Shown here: in pieces, positions 35,605 through 48,149 of the stretch | Layout: each line of letters starts with the position of its first letter | Numbering within the stretch: the first letter of the stretch is position 1 | NCBI RefSeq assembly: GCF_048773025.1 | Contig: NC_133544.1 | Location: 63,787,501-63,851,500, forward strand | Reading direction: 5' to 3' | Source: Camelus bactrianus | Lineage: Eukaryota; Chordata; Mammalia; Artiodactyla; Camelidae | Length of the DNA stretch: 64,000 nt | Position numbers and translations under genes: made by a program | Notes under the pieces: model-generated | Told to the model about the DNA's origin: nothing | Database searches by the model: none | The model's input: the letters and a program-made list of their open reading frames with translations, nothing else

Positions 35605-38600
35605 CTCACCCAACAAATCCTGCTCAAGCCCACACTTTGTGACAGGAAGCCCCACCCTCCTGCCTCAGCTGCACTCAGAAGAGTGAAGAGGCTGGAGGGA
35701 AAGTGGGAACAGGAAGGGTCATTATTTTATGACTGAGGGACATTTTCTGAGAACATTTCACAAAAAACAGACTCTGCTTTGGAATTTGCGGGGGTAATTT
35801 TAGGACAGAAAAAACAAAAGTAATTATCTAGTCTCATACTTCTTCTCAGATGGCATGGATGCAGTAGATTCTTGCGTAAAGAAACTGTTTCCCAGGAGTG
35901 CTGAGGATCCATGATTTCACTTCTCTTATGTTCTTGTCTGCGGTTCTGAAGGATGCTCATAAGTCATCACAGTATTCACAGCATTGGCTCATGCTGGCTG
36001 GGACACTCTGCTGAATTAGACAGTATTACTTCTAACTGTATATCTTTATTCTAGTCTGAACCTGCATAATGAGTGATATTATTTACTGTAGCCACCAGAT
36101 GGACATTGAAACTAGTATTGTAAATAGCTTTATTTCTCTAAAAAATCTATCATTTAAAAATAAATGTAAAAATTCAGTTGTAAATGCATTTTAACATCTT
36201 TTTTTTACATTTTAAAATCATTGGGGATTTTTGTATATTGCTTTTTAGATTTAGTAGTTTATTTTAAAAGAAAAATAAGTGGTTTCAAAAACATCTGAAA
36301 ATAATTCTCATTTGTGCTCTTACCTCAGACTCTATAAATGATAATAATTCTCTGTAGATGGACTTGAAGCCAAAAGGGATGGAAAAGGAGGCCCTGTGTA
36401 TTTTCATTGAAGTACAAAGTGAAGTGATCTGCAGACAGTGAAGATCTGATGGACAGTTGAAGGATGTGGCAAATATTCACTAAAAGCCTTGGGAGGAATA
36501 CTGTAGAAAAATAAAGATGCTTAGGAATCAGTAATTTTTATTGGACACAGTGGGATGAGAAACTGATTCAAAAGGGAGAAAAGAGGAGAGAGGTAACCTA
36601 GGTGGGTCACTCAGAACCACCAACGCCCAGATCCCCACTTGGAACTTTGGCATCACATTGTGTTTAACTTACAACGCCTGTTACTGGGCACTGCTGGGGG
36701 GAGAAAGCCTTTTCCCGTCATACGACATTGTCCGGATGTAGCAGGAGAGATAAGGAGCTGCACTATGGGACTAGCTGCACCTCAGCCCCAGGGGGGCTCC
36801 TTCAGAGACAGTGATGTGGCCGTCAGGCTGGGTCACTGAATGGACTCCGGGTCCTCCTGCAATGTCAATGCTGAGTGAGACCAAGACAGACCTACTTAGA
36901 ACAAGACAGTGTTCCAGGCTGAATGATGTTCCTTCTGCAGAGGCAGGAGCATGCAGTACAATGTTACTGACTCACTGTGAAGGGCATTCCAAGCAGCAGG
37001 AGCGTCCTTGAGAACATGGCTATGCAGGGAGGAAGCGGAGAGCTGTTCTCTGGAAGCTCCCCCATGAAGAGCAGAAAGTAATATGCCAGACTGTGAGGAA
37101 TTCTTTTAACTGGGAAAATCTGAGATCCAAGAGATCCCTGTTTAGGCAAGTTCTAGAGACTATTAGGAGGAGATGCTTCCTTAACGTTGACTAATCCGGG
37201 TGTTGAGCCTGTTCAGAATGTGCACCTGGGTGATCTGTGACTTAAGGGGCTCCTAGGAGGGAAGCAGAACTTTCATTCGAGGGTTATTTCCAGCTTATGC
37301 AACATCGCCCCCTGGAGGCCAACAATAGAAACAAATTAAGTCTCAGGCTTTTCTGCCCCATCTCCTTCCTGCTCTGATCGCGGCTTGAATTTCTTAGCAT
37401 TTTAACCTGATTAAAAGTAGTATTTTCAGGAGTCTGGATATTAAGGTTATTTTAATATTATTAATTAAGTGGCATTATTTAATCCTTCAAAGTTAATCAT
37501 CCTCATTTTATAAATGAGGAAACTTTAGAAAGAAAGGAAGGATGATTTTTATTCAAGGCCACAGTAAGTGACAACTTGGAATTTGTCCCATTAGTGTGAT
37601 TCAAGAATCTGTGTTAATGGTCACTGATAATTTAGCAATATAGCCTTTAGACTAGGTATTATCCTCATTTTTTAGAAGGTAAATCAAGTCCTTTTTTGAA
37701 GTTAAAATATTTGTCCACGGACATACGAGGATTAAAACTTAATTCTATTAGAATCCGTGCCTAGTTCCAATACACTGTTCTCTGGGATACAGTGCTACTC
37801 TTTGAGAATAGATGTCATTTCACCAACACACGCACTCAGAGCAAAACTCAGAAGATAACAGAAACTAAAGAAAATCCCCTAGGGACCCAAACACTGACAG
37901 GATGGGCAGTGGAAAAATTATCAGAGAAACCTCAAAGGGTAACCAGGGAGGTACGTGGCAAATAATAAAAGCATGGTGTCCTGACAGAGAAGGAAAGAGG
38001 AGTTTCAAGAAGGAAGGGGCTGTACAGCAGAGCAATTGCTGCATAAATGTCTATCCAGTAAGATGATGACTGAAAAGTGCCTCTTGATTTTTAGCAGCAC
38101 AAAGATCATGGTTTGAGTGTTTCAGCAGAAGCTCAAGTGCAGTAGAGACGAGACAAAGGAGAAGAAAATTTGAATATAGTAATCTCTTTCCAGAGACTGA
38201 CCTGTGAAGGGGAACAAAGAGACATGGTGTTATAGACAAGGATGTTGAATTGGTAATAGTGGGGTTTTTGAAGATCAGGATGTATTTACATGATTTGGGG
38301 AAAGACTATAAGCAACGTATTGAAGTTCTGCAGAGACAGGTAGGATGGAATATGGAACACAGGTAGGAGGACCAAGATTTGGTAAAAGGAGAAACAGTTA
38401 TGTCCAATTTTACTGGAATGAAGGGGGAAAGAATTAGTTTGGGTTTCAGGGTGTCAAGGCAGAAAGTGGAAATATCTATTAGCGTTTAATGGAATTTTTT
38501 ATTTATTTATTTATTTTTTTGGTTCTTATAAACAAAAATTATGGGCCTCCCAAGAGAGTGAATCTTGGAGGTTCTGGGTTAGGAAGCCTGAGCAGCATAA

Positions 38601-39586
38601 GAAGTTTGGAAAAGTCACTGTAGGAACTGACACTGAGAGAGAACTACAGAGAACAAGAACACTCTCCCGGAAACACCGCGAGTCTAGTTAGTGTTGAAGG
38701 TGACAACAGTTTTCAGGGACACCAGTCTGTACATACATGTGATTTTCTTGAATCCTGCTTGTCAAACAAACACAGTAAGAAGGCAGATATTTATGCATGA
38801 TTGGGATTAATAAGATCACTGATATGACACAGAATTGGGGAAAGAAAAATGAGGTTTAGAGATAATTTCTTTTCTCAAGCTTTAATGCGTGCTTTGTCCT
38901 CTAACATCTTGGCATTTTGCTCTCAAATGTGCATCACCTGCTGGGATGGGTACTATGGTCCATTTCTGTGACTTTCCATCTGATTCATTGTTTCGCCTTT
39001 TTTTTTTTTTCTTACTACTTCATCCAGTAAGGCAAGAGTGAACAACAAGAGTTTTTGGAGGCTGACAAACTCACATTTAAAAATAAATTAAAAAGTTGGT
39101 GCTCACACTTATTAAGACTGCAAATATTGGCATCTTTTAGAATCACCTTAAGGTTTAGTGTTCTAATACATAGAGTAAGTCTCAGAATAACTCTTCATGA
39201 AATGGTATGAAGATGAAAACATGTAATATATTTAAGGCCTTCCTAAAATAGGCACTGACTTTAGAGGCCAAAAAGAAATACTAGGTACATTTGACATTAT
39301 AAGAGCTAAAAATATCTTTTAAAAAATAAAAGGAAGAATGTTAGAATATAATATAAAAAAAGCAACATACTATCTAAGATATAAAAATAATTCCTACTGA
39401 TAGAAATTAAAATAACCTAACTGAAAAAAAAAAAAAAGAAAAGAATAAACATATGACCAAGTTCAAATGACAGAATGCCACTGTATAGAGAAATGTTGAC
39501 TTGAACGCTCTAAGGATCCGGAAAATGCTTGTAGAAGGATTATAGTTGGAAGGTTACAATGAAAAATACTGGCAGTTCCCAACTGG
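35605..39586. other. TRAV22 unit B upstream region, mostly absent from unit A
   Basis: About 4 kb with no gene recognised. Two MIR-like fragments lie at about 37480-37620 and 37650-37780 (cattttataaatgaggaaac, tattatcctcattttttaga). A CTCF-like motif is at 37305-37320. A/T-rich sequence fills 39000-39450. In unit A the equivalent interval between TRAV22 and the shared sequence is about 3.3 kb shorter and has an LTR at the junction. Confidence 0.45.
37305..37320 (-). promoter_or_regulatory. CTCF-like motif upstream of TRAV22
   Basis: TCGCCCCCTGGAGGCC is close to the reverse complement of the CTCF core (CCACCAGGGGGCGC), with one mismatch in the CCACC part. Forward motif on the minus strand, in line with V transcription and opposite to the motif at 17957-17975. 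There is no unit A copy because that region is missing. Confidence 0.4.
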
Positions 39587-39943
39587 TAGAAGATGCAAAA
39601 TGCACCTTTTCATGCACTGTTGAAGTGTAACTGTTTACACCACACGGAGGGCAAGTTGTCACTTTCTCCAAAAAATTTTAAATGTACCTTTTTTGGACAC
39701 ACCAATTGCAGTTTTAGAAATCTTATTAAAATTTCCACGTATGTACAAAATTGAATCAACAAAGATGTGTAAGACAACTTTCTTTATGGCAGCAAAGGGA
39801 TAGAAACAAATATTTATTAATAGGAAAGTAATTACTTTAATGATGCAATGTTTCAAACTGCTAAATAGGCATCAAAAAGTATGATGTGGACCTCTATAAT
39901 GTTTTCAACTCTAGAAATATTTCCAGGACACCATTAAATGAAA
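39587..39943 (+). repeat. old LINE-1-like sequence left of the ERV fossil, unit B
   Basis: Counterpart of 1402-1755. Its last 31 bases (39913-39943) are repeated at 42872-42902 on the other side of the fossil. Confidence 0.4.
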
Positions 39944-41321
39944 ATAAGGTGATTCTTCCCTTATAAAGGGAAACACACTCACAGACAAGGCACCAAAGTT
40001 GCAGCCAGAGAACAGCCGGCCTTACACGCTGCAGCTCCGCTACCTGAGGACCAGCCTCTCCCAACGGCACTGTCCTCTACACCTGAAGAGGTTCAAAGGG
40101 CTAAACACAAGGGTCTAGAGAAGAATCTTTCGGGGTTGCTGACAAAAGATAATAAGCTTCTTATTCCTAGGGACAAACAATGGACAGTAATTAAGCATCT
40201 CCATGAGTCCACTCACCTAGGGCAGGACTCCATGCTCAGACTAATTTCTCAAGGGTTCCTAGGCAAACTACTGTCCCAAACTATTAAGGAAATCACTAGG
40301 GCCTGTGAACTTTGTGCCCGCAATGACCCAGGGAGTCACCCTATACCCCCACCCCTACTCCGCCCCACACAACATCGGGGAACTTCTCCAGGGGAAGACT
40401 GGCAAATGGACTTTACCCAGATGCCCCCTTGTAAGGCATGGAAATAGCTGTTGGGATTCATAGACACCTTTACAGGATGGGGAGAAGCTTTTCTCACCAG
40501 AATGGAAAAAAGCAATAGAAGTGTCAACATTTCTGCTCAAAGAAATAGTCCCGAGCTCTGGGCTGCCAAAAAGCTTACAGAGTGATGATGGTCCCTCCTT
40601 CACTGCCAAGGTGACTCAACAGATTTCCTCCACTCTGGGTATTAACTGTCACCTCCACTCTTCCTGGAGGCCCCAATCCTCAGGCAAGGTGGAACAAGCA
40701 AATCATATTCTGAAAAGAACACTTGCTAAGCTAAGCCAGGAGACTTCAGAAACCTGGGTCTCCCTCTTGCCCTTGGCCCTTCTAAGAACAAGACCGGCCC
40801 CTGAGGGAATTTTAAAATTTAGCCCATTTGAAAGGATGTATGGGAGGCCCTTTTTAACTGCAGATTTCCTGTTTGATGAGGAGACCCACAAACCAGTCTC
40901 CCACATTGTTAGCTTGAGCCAAGTTCAAAGTGCCCTCCGGGAATATGGAAACAAAGTGCTGCCCTTTCCAGCAGAGAAAGAAGTCACGGTCCCCATCCAG
41001 CCAGGGGACCTTGTCTTACTAAAAACTTGGGAGGCGGGGTCCCCTGAAGACCAGCTGCAGCCAACATGGAAGGGACCATATCACATCTTACTAAGCACCC
41101 CAACTGTTGTTAACCAACCAGGAATTGCTGGTTGGGTGCATCTGTCCAGAATAAAACCTGTAACTAATAAGCCCCAACAGGAACCAGGAAAACCTACATT
41201 GCGAGGCAACACAAGACCTCAGGTCCCTGTTTTAAAAAAACAGCACCATGTAGCGCTGATTACAACAGTTCATAATTGCTTAAATATATCCAATTAAAGC
41301 TCCAAAATAAGTATTTTAATA

Positions 41322-41753
41322 TGTTACGGAAATGACAGGCCAGCAAAAAACAAGCACCACTCGGAGGGTTGGAGTACTCAGATGTGTTACGCCGGCGGGC
41401 TCAGAGGGACTTCTGCTCCGAAGCTCTGAGCACCTCCAAGACCTGTGCGTGGGGTTTTATGGGGTAAAGTACAAGCTTGGGGTATTCAGCCAATAGGCAT
41501 GGGACAGCTTTAGCAGCATCATTATCACAAAAGTAGACGCAGGGAGGCAGCAAACCAACATTTCAAGGCCAGATATGTCTCTTTGAAAATCCAGCTGGCT
41601 AGCAAAAACCAAACATGAACAGGGAATCAGCAAACCGACACTAATTAACTTAGATTTACGATTTAGCTCAACAGAATTTAGATCAGAAATCTGACACTTG
41701 TTACACTTAGATTTGTGAGTCAGCTTGTAGCCCTGCCCGGCTTTTCCTTCACA
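41322..41753 (+). mobile_element. solo LTR inserted in the ERV fossil, unit B
   Basis: A 432-bp LTR (TGTTACGG...CTTCACA) of the same family as 982-1401. The 4-bp direct repeats aata (41318-41321 and 41754-41757) flank it. The corresponding place in unit A (near 3118) reads straight through as ttttaatatacag, the empty site. A 4-bp duplication fits a class I (gammaretroviral) integrase. Orientation assumed. Confidence 0.9.
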
Positions 41754-42354
41754 AATATACAGTGAGAAATGTGCATGTTTTCAGTAAAAGAGTTTCGTAA
41801 AATACAAACATTTCATGCATAATCAAGATTTTAAATATTTAACAAAGTCTAAAAGTTCTTTGTCACTCCAGCTAACTTTCAGATGCTTTAAAGGAAACCT
41901 GTGGCATCTTAGATATTAAGTTAACTTGGATATTTTTAATACATTACATTAAATATAATCAGTCGTAATTCAAGTAACCACAAACTAGTCTCTAGCGATT
42001 ACAGATGTTTAACCATGACTTTTAAGTCTTTTTGTCATTACAGACTGTCAGACTGCTGTTACAAAGGTGCTTCATCTTAAAGAAAGTTCATCTGAAGTCC
42101 ATGGAAACAATGGGTTACAGCAGCCCCCTGTCAGATGATGGCCACGTGAGGATCCCAGCCCACCCCCTCAGCCCTTGGATGCAAAAACAAAAGGCTGTCC
42201 TGCCCCTGGGGCCCCTAGATTAGGCATTCAGAGAGTTTTACTCCCTGATAGGCAGGGTCATCACCCCTACTCAGCCCGAAGCAGTTTCAGAAGATGGACC
42301 TTCACCCCTCTGCAACCCCATAAGATTAAGGGAGTAAAATCTCTTAGGGGGGAA

Positions 42355-42849
42355 TGAGACAGGAAGGGGGCAGGGCACAGCCATTCAAGGAATCACACAG
42401 CAATTAACACCAGAATGGTCAAAGAGTCAACCCCCAGTAGGCCTTGAGGCTCAAGATGATGAGAGATTTAACTTCTAACAGATCTTGAGCTTCATTATAT
42501 GCCCATTGTAATATAAGCATGGTGAACGACATGCCCACAGGCCCAAGGCAGTCCCAAGGCTAGCCAGGAAAGGTCAGAGTGGGAAATGGCCAACTCCCTG
42601 GGAATCCCAGCCCCTTCCCCTGGCTACTTAGACTGGTCCTTTCACTTATTAGCAAATGAAGCTTCCAAGCCCATGAAAACTCGAAAAGCAGTGCTTTGTT
42701 GCTGCCTCTCTCTCTCCATTTGGAGAAGGCACACATTTAGCTTATGGAATGTGTAACTACTTTTAACCTGAGCACCCAACCCTCCTCACACATCGTGGCC
42801 TTTCTCTTGCCTTGCAATGTATCTCTCTGAATAAATCTACCTTTACTCA
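42355..42849 (+). mobile_element. 3' LTR (U3-R part) of the ERV fossil, unit B
   Basis: Counterpart of 3723-4197. Begins TGAGACAGG after a purine tract and ends at an A-rich run soon after AATAAA. Confidence 0.7.
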
Positions 42850-42902
42850 AAAAAAAAAAAAGTAAAAAGTAAGAAATATTTCTAGGACACTATTAAATGA
42901 AA

Positions 42903-43748
42903 AATCAAAACACAAATTGCAAAAATTAAAATAAATCCAATTTGCATGGCAAATTGACTGTGTACATATATGTGTGTGTGTAAGTGTGTATGTAGTTGCA
43001 TAAGATGATATGGGAAGATACATGTAATGGAAGCAAAACAGGCTTGCCTGATACACCTTAAAGTATAAGAATTGGTTTTCTTGGAGATGGACAGTGGGCG
43101 CTCGAGGGGCATGAAAGAGATGCAGCCTTGGCCTTTCACTCCTGCTCTGCCTGAGGCCAAAAATCATGAAAACCCTGTATAGAGGCAGGACTTCTAGACA
43201 AATTTCAAAATTGACATTCACTTACTCTTTGTTTCTTTCCAAAAGACTTCTTCATCACAAACGTGCATGTTCCTGAGTAGCAATAAGAAACTTTCAGATT
43301 TTTCTCAGAGAAAGACTACTTTATTTTGGGAAGCAGAACAACTGTGATAATGTGCATTTCAGAACGTGGACTTGCCCTGGGTCCGAATGCAACAAGCCTT
43401 TGGGACAGGTAGGATTATTTGTACTTTCCCCACCTTTCATGTTTAGACAAACACACTGAAACCAACATTCTACTGACATGAGAAGGAGCCATGATAAATT
43501 ATTGGTGCCTCTTCACTTTGTTGCTATGTTAAAATTATGATTCGTAGAATCCTCGTAATTCGTCTCAGCCACATCAACCAGTGAAGCTCTTATTCTTTGT
43601 CCTCTTTCTCTTCTGTTCTTTATCCATGTTGTCACTCTTTCCTTCCCCTCACTTTCCCTCTGACTGCTCTCTGAGTCTCCTTCTAGGTGGCTGTAGATTT
43701 GCTCTCAGTGGCTGCAGCCTCCCCGTCCCTCCCCTCCTTGCCACCAGG
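42903..43748. other. TRAV26 unit B 3' flank
   Basis: Old LINE-1-like remnant to about 43200, then sequence shared with unit A 4560-5101. No gene recognised. Confidence 0.35.
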
Positions 43749-43787
43749 GAGATACTGCACAGGTGCAGCCCCGTCGGTCCCGCTGTG
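43749..43787 (-). other. TRAV26 unit B RSS (degenerate)
   Basis: Heptamer CACAGCG (43787-43781) as in unit A. The nine bases at the 23-bp position (43757-43749) are again CAGTATCTC, not a recognisable nonamer. Confidence 0.6.
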
Positions 43788-44537
43788 CCTCTGTCAGGGC
43801 GCAGTAGTACACAGCGCTGTCTCTCAGGGCGACCCAGGGCAGGACCAAGCTGCTGGACTTTCTGTCTGTCGCTATGGTCAGAGAGGCCATGTTGTTGGTC
43901 ACAGTGTCTCGAAAGCCATGAATGATATGCTGTGGACTCTGACTGGGCTTTTCCCGATACCAGTGTATATAGTAATTTACACTGATGGTAGAGTGGTTGC
44001 AAGGCAGGTTTACGTCTTCTCCTTCTGCAAAATCCTTGGATTTGGGCTGGTCAATCTCAGCCTCAATCACAATCCCTAAGGGGTCAAGAAAATAAAATTA
44101 GCTCCTGAGCATATATCAGTGTAATTCTCTGGATCAAGGACACAACATTCCCACATTCTCTGAGCCTGCCCCCTACTCCACTGTTTAAATATCTGTCCTG
44201 CAAAAATATCATTGCTGCTCTTTACAGAGACCAAACATAAACAGCAGGAATCAGAGATTCCAGAGGCTCTAATCCATGGCTCCTTTGTTCAATAAGCCCA
44301 GAGATTTCTTACAACCTGTGTAGTGCTAGGAGATCTTCTGGGGTCAGGGCTGATTTAATCTGTCATGTAGAAGTTCGTGCTCCCCAGCAAACCCAGAGAT
44401 CAGTCCTCAGTCCCATCCCCAGCAGGCTGAACAGAGCACAGGGCGAGGAGTGGCCCCTTGGCCTCAAAATCATCCCTTGTGGACACAGAGCACTTACCCC
44501 AGGTCAGAAGCACAGCTACTCCAGTCACCAGCCTCAT
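43788..44537 (-). CDS. TRAV26: TRAV26-family V gene, unit B
   Basis: Second TRAV26 copy. The leader exon (44537-44498, MRLVTGVAVLLTWG) is identical in protein to unit A. A 422-bp intron precedes the V exon (44075-43788), which opens IVIEAEIDQPKSKDF. First cysteine in NLPCNHSTI, core tryptophan in YYIHWYREKPSQSP, second cysteine in SAVYYCALTE. Differences from unit A concentrate in and next to CDR1 (SVNYYIHWYREKPS against GLNDYIHWYWQNPN), so the two copies probably offer different binding surfaces. Frame open and splice phases agree. The RSS shares the CACAGCG heptamer and lack of a clear nonamer, so its use may be low. Confidence 0.92.
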
Positions 44538-46797
44538 ACTTCAAGGACAAGCTGGGATCAGGAGCCCGGAGCTTGTGTCTGATCTTAGGCTTAAAGAGGT
44601 TCCAGGGAACAGAAGCGACAGCTGCTTATAGAGATTTACAAAGAGTGGAGCCACCACTGTGCTGTTGCCAGGACTTGTCAGCCAGTGAGGGAAGAGTTCC
44701 TTCTCTAGGTCTTCTTCCCCTGATCTAGTCGTGTCCTCAAAAGAAGGAGGGAATACCAGACACTCCCAGCTCACAGGGTGCCCACTGTCATCATTTCAGA
44801 AGTTTAAAGTCAGTCTCTGGATAAGGAGCACCATCACAATGATATGTCTGTCCACAACCACTCTTCCATCATCTCTTCCTTAAAGAAACTGGCTGATGCT
44901 CCATGAAGCTCGTGGAGAACATTGTTAAACCCCAGAAGACTGCAGTGTGTTCTGTGTTGTAAGGAGGTGAAAATTGCCATACACTTTCCAGAAAATGTGT
45001 GTGAAATTTAAAAGTAGGCAGTGATGTGCTCAGGGGGACAGGAAAAATTATTAATGTTGAGAGTAATTCTAAATGTCCTGGGGCTCAGAGTTCTTCTAAC
45101 GGTCCCTGGAATCATGCATCTACCACCATCGAGGTCGACATGTCACAATGCATCTGTTGTGATGTAGTAACTGACGACATGCATAGTGTGCCCCTCGTCC
45201 TCCTGGAACAGGGGTCCTTAATCCTCGTGTCCTCTATGCCAACACTTTTAAGTGCTGTGCACCAAGGATGCCGAGGAAGAGGGGAAAGACGGAAGGGAAA
45301 GCAACAAGACAGGGGATGGGTGAGTGGGGGTGGTTGAAAAAGTTAGGAGAGAGAAGAAAACGAATATATGGAATAGAAAGGATGAGAGATTATTAGGGAA
45401 GGGAAACAGGGAAAGCAGTGTTTGGGGAGGTACATGGAAAAGCTAGGCTAAGGGTAGCTGAATCCTTGATCATACACTCACCAAGGGATTATAAATAACA
45501 AGGTGTCTAAGGAAGATGAAAATGTGTCATTTTTCCTTTTCCTGTGGAACATCAATGGAAAACACCATCTTTCCTTCCCCTCTCCCAGAAAGGATCCTTA
45601 AGTTTGCAGATGAAGCAGCCTCCTCTTGTGACTGAATAAATACACTGCAGCGCTAACCCCAGGCCAAGTCAGCCAGCCGTCTTTTGAGAGACTCCTCGGG
45701 TTTGAAGGGAAATATCTTAGTTGTTATACCTCTTTGCTCATCTTTGTTTTCTTGGTCCTACAACCCTCTAAGAAGATTTTAATTATTTTGGTTGCTTTAT
45801 TGCAAAAATATTCCCCATTATGATGCTCAGTTTTTGGCTTCTCTTTTAATTTTCCTTTTGTCTCCAACCTCCCTATATTTAAAGATTACTTCTAGCCTTC
45901 CCGTAGTTAAAGGTTACTCAGTGTTTATAAGAGGGGTTGATACAGCCTAGGCACTCAGGGGTTACCTGTTTCTTGAATAAGAGAATGTGTCATTATTCAT
46001 GAATAGTCAAAGAAGTTATGCTGAAAAACTCTTAATTCTAAAAGCAATCTTTCAATTTTATGGAAAACATGTTAAACAAAAGACTCTAACAGGATAAATG
46101 GAGGGTTATATTTGTGGGCAAAATTCAACAATAGACAAAACAATAGACAATCCCAGGCCCAGAATAGAGGAAAATTAACGATTAAACTGAATATATGGGA
46201 GTAAATGCCATAGTAATCACGATTTATTCAGTTAACACATATTCATCAGTATTCACTGGATCCTGTTCTGTGGCAAAACACACAAACACACACACACTCA
46301 CATAAGCCAACAGGCACAACTACTGAAATGATAAGAACAAATAAAAACTGAAATTATTTAAAGTAGGTAAGAATGTATTATTTTATTATATTAGCAAAAG
46401 GCCAAAGAAAAGTAATTAACAATAACTCTTTTCTTTGTTGGGTTTTTTGCTTTTTTTTTTTAGAAGATGGTAACGATCATGACAAACTGTCATTTTTAAA
46501 TAATATTGAAAAGCAAAAAATACTGTGTATGACTATGGAAAATCTAAAAATAACTTTTTCTAATCTACTGCCCTTTTCAGAGATTTTTAATATTAGAGGG
46601 TCACGTCTCTAAGACCATGTGAGGTGAGATTATCTTCCTTTTCTTGGTGAAAACCAAAATAATGTACTTAACTGACTTCCAGAAAATTGAGAGAATTTGA
46701 TAAAGGGCTAACAACTCTACATGAAGAATACTCTCAACAACTGAGAAATAGAAGATAAAGTCCTGAAACTAATAAATGGTATCAATGAAAATATCAA
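44538..46797. other. TRAV26 unit B upstream/intergenic sequence
   Basis: Counterpart of 5910-7820 in unit A. It holds about 350 bp (45880-46250) with little match to A. No gene or named repeat recognised. Confidence 0.35.
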
Positions 46798-46808
46798 AAG
46801 TCAGTATT

Positions 46809-47331
46809 TTTGGTAACAACATGAAAACAACCTAAATGTCCAGTGACAGAGGACTAGATAAACAAGTTGCAGTATAGTTATACACTGGAATACTACTCAG
46901 CCATAAAAAAGATAAAATAATGCCATTTGTAGCAACATGAATGGACCTGGAGATTGTCACCTAACTGAAGTAAGCTGGAAAGAAAAAGAAAAATTCCACA
47001 TGATATCACTTATACATGGGATCTAAAAACTAAGACAAATGGAGTTATTTACAAAACAGAAACAGACTCACAGACATAGAAAATAAATTTATATTTACAG
47101 GGGGGTTAGAGGGTAGGAAGGGATAAATTGGGAGTTCAAGACTTGCAGATACAATCAAATATATATATAAAATAGATAAATGGAAGCATATTCAGTATCT
47201 TCACGGTGAAACAGAATATGAAAATGAATGTATGCATGTTCATGTATGACTGATGCATTTTGCTGTACACCAGAAATTGACACAGCATTGTAAACTGACT
47301 ACACTTCGATTATATATAAATATATTTTTTT
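46809..47331 (+). repeat. LINE-1 3' end insertion, unit B only
   Basis: A 523-bp, 5'-truncated LINE-1 3' end in sense orientation: wording includes tactcagccataaaaaagat, ccatttgtagcaacatgaat, cacttatacatgggatctaa and ttgctgtacaccagaaattg. Flanked by 11-bp direct repeats (aagtcagtatt at 46798-46808 and aagtcaatatt at 47332-47342). Unit A reads through uninterrupted at 7815-7830. It is therefore younger than the duplication, and the 3' wording resembles artiodactyl, possibly camelid, L1. Confidence 0.85.
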
Positions 47332-47589
47332 AAGTCAATATTATTTTGTACACGGTCATGAACGAGACAACTAGATTACCACTACTTACATTCACTGTTG
47401 TAGTGGACAGCCTGGCATCAAATCAGGAAAAGGAAATAAATAAATTATAATAGAAAAGGGAGAAGTTAAACCATTTTTATTAATAGGTGACACGTTTGTG
47501 TTTGTAGAAACTACAAAATTATCTATAAACAAACTGTAAGAACTAGAACTAATAGGGACATTAACAAAGTCACTAAACACAAACATCAA

Positions 47590-48060
47590 TTTTATTTCTA
47601 GATTCTAGTCAAAAGCATGAGGAAATGAAATTAAAATATCATTTATCAAATACTTTGGAACTAATTTAATATAAGGCATGTGAGTGCTCTATACAAAATC
47701 TTAATGTTAAGAAAAGAAATTCCAGAGGACCTACATAAATAGAATATTATATGATTCTAAAGACTTTATATATTCAGATGACAATTATCCTGAATAAATC
47801 CATAAATTTCATGCAATCCTAATCAAATTACTAGCAACCTTTTGTAGTAGAAGCTAATTCTATGACTTATGTGGACATGCAAAGACTAAACCTTGAATAA
47901 GAAAAAGAAAGTGGACTTGCATTTCCAGACTTCAAAACTTATATGAAGTCCCAGTAGTTAAGGCAGAACGGTCTGCTGGTACGAGTTAAAAATAAAGCTC
48001 TCAATGAACAGCATCAAAATCTCAGGTAGGCGCATGAACATCATTCATCAACTGATTATT
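47590..48060 (+). repeat. LINE-1 ORF2 remnant, plus sense, unit B
   Basis: Counterpart of the later part of 7880-8600 (ttgcatttccagacttcaaa, aagtcccagtagttaaggca). Confidence 0.55.
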
Positions 48061-48149
48061 ATCCAAAGGTGACAAAGTCATTCCACGGAGTAAAAGATGT
48101 TCTTTCTAGGGTGACAGCGAGTGTAATTGGTGATTTGCATTTTTTTAGC

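Larger units (their letters stand above)
39944..42871 (+). mobile_element. class I ERV fossil (pol tail + 3' LTR + poly(A)), unit B
   Basis: Unit B copy of the fossil at 1756-4211, with the same left end, integrase text, 3' LTR from 42355 and A-rich tail (42849-42871). The flanking 31-bp direct repeats (39913-39943 and 42872-42902) are 29/31 identical. It is broken, with several breaks. A second retroviral LTR (41322-41753) is inserted in it, between the integrase part and the 3' LTR. Divergence from the unit A copy is on the order of one base in ten to twenty by eye, similar to the surrounding duplication. Confidence 0.85.
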
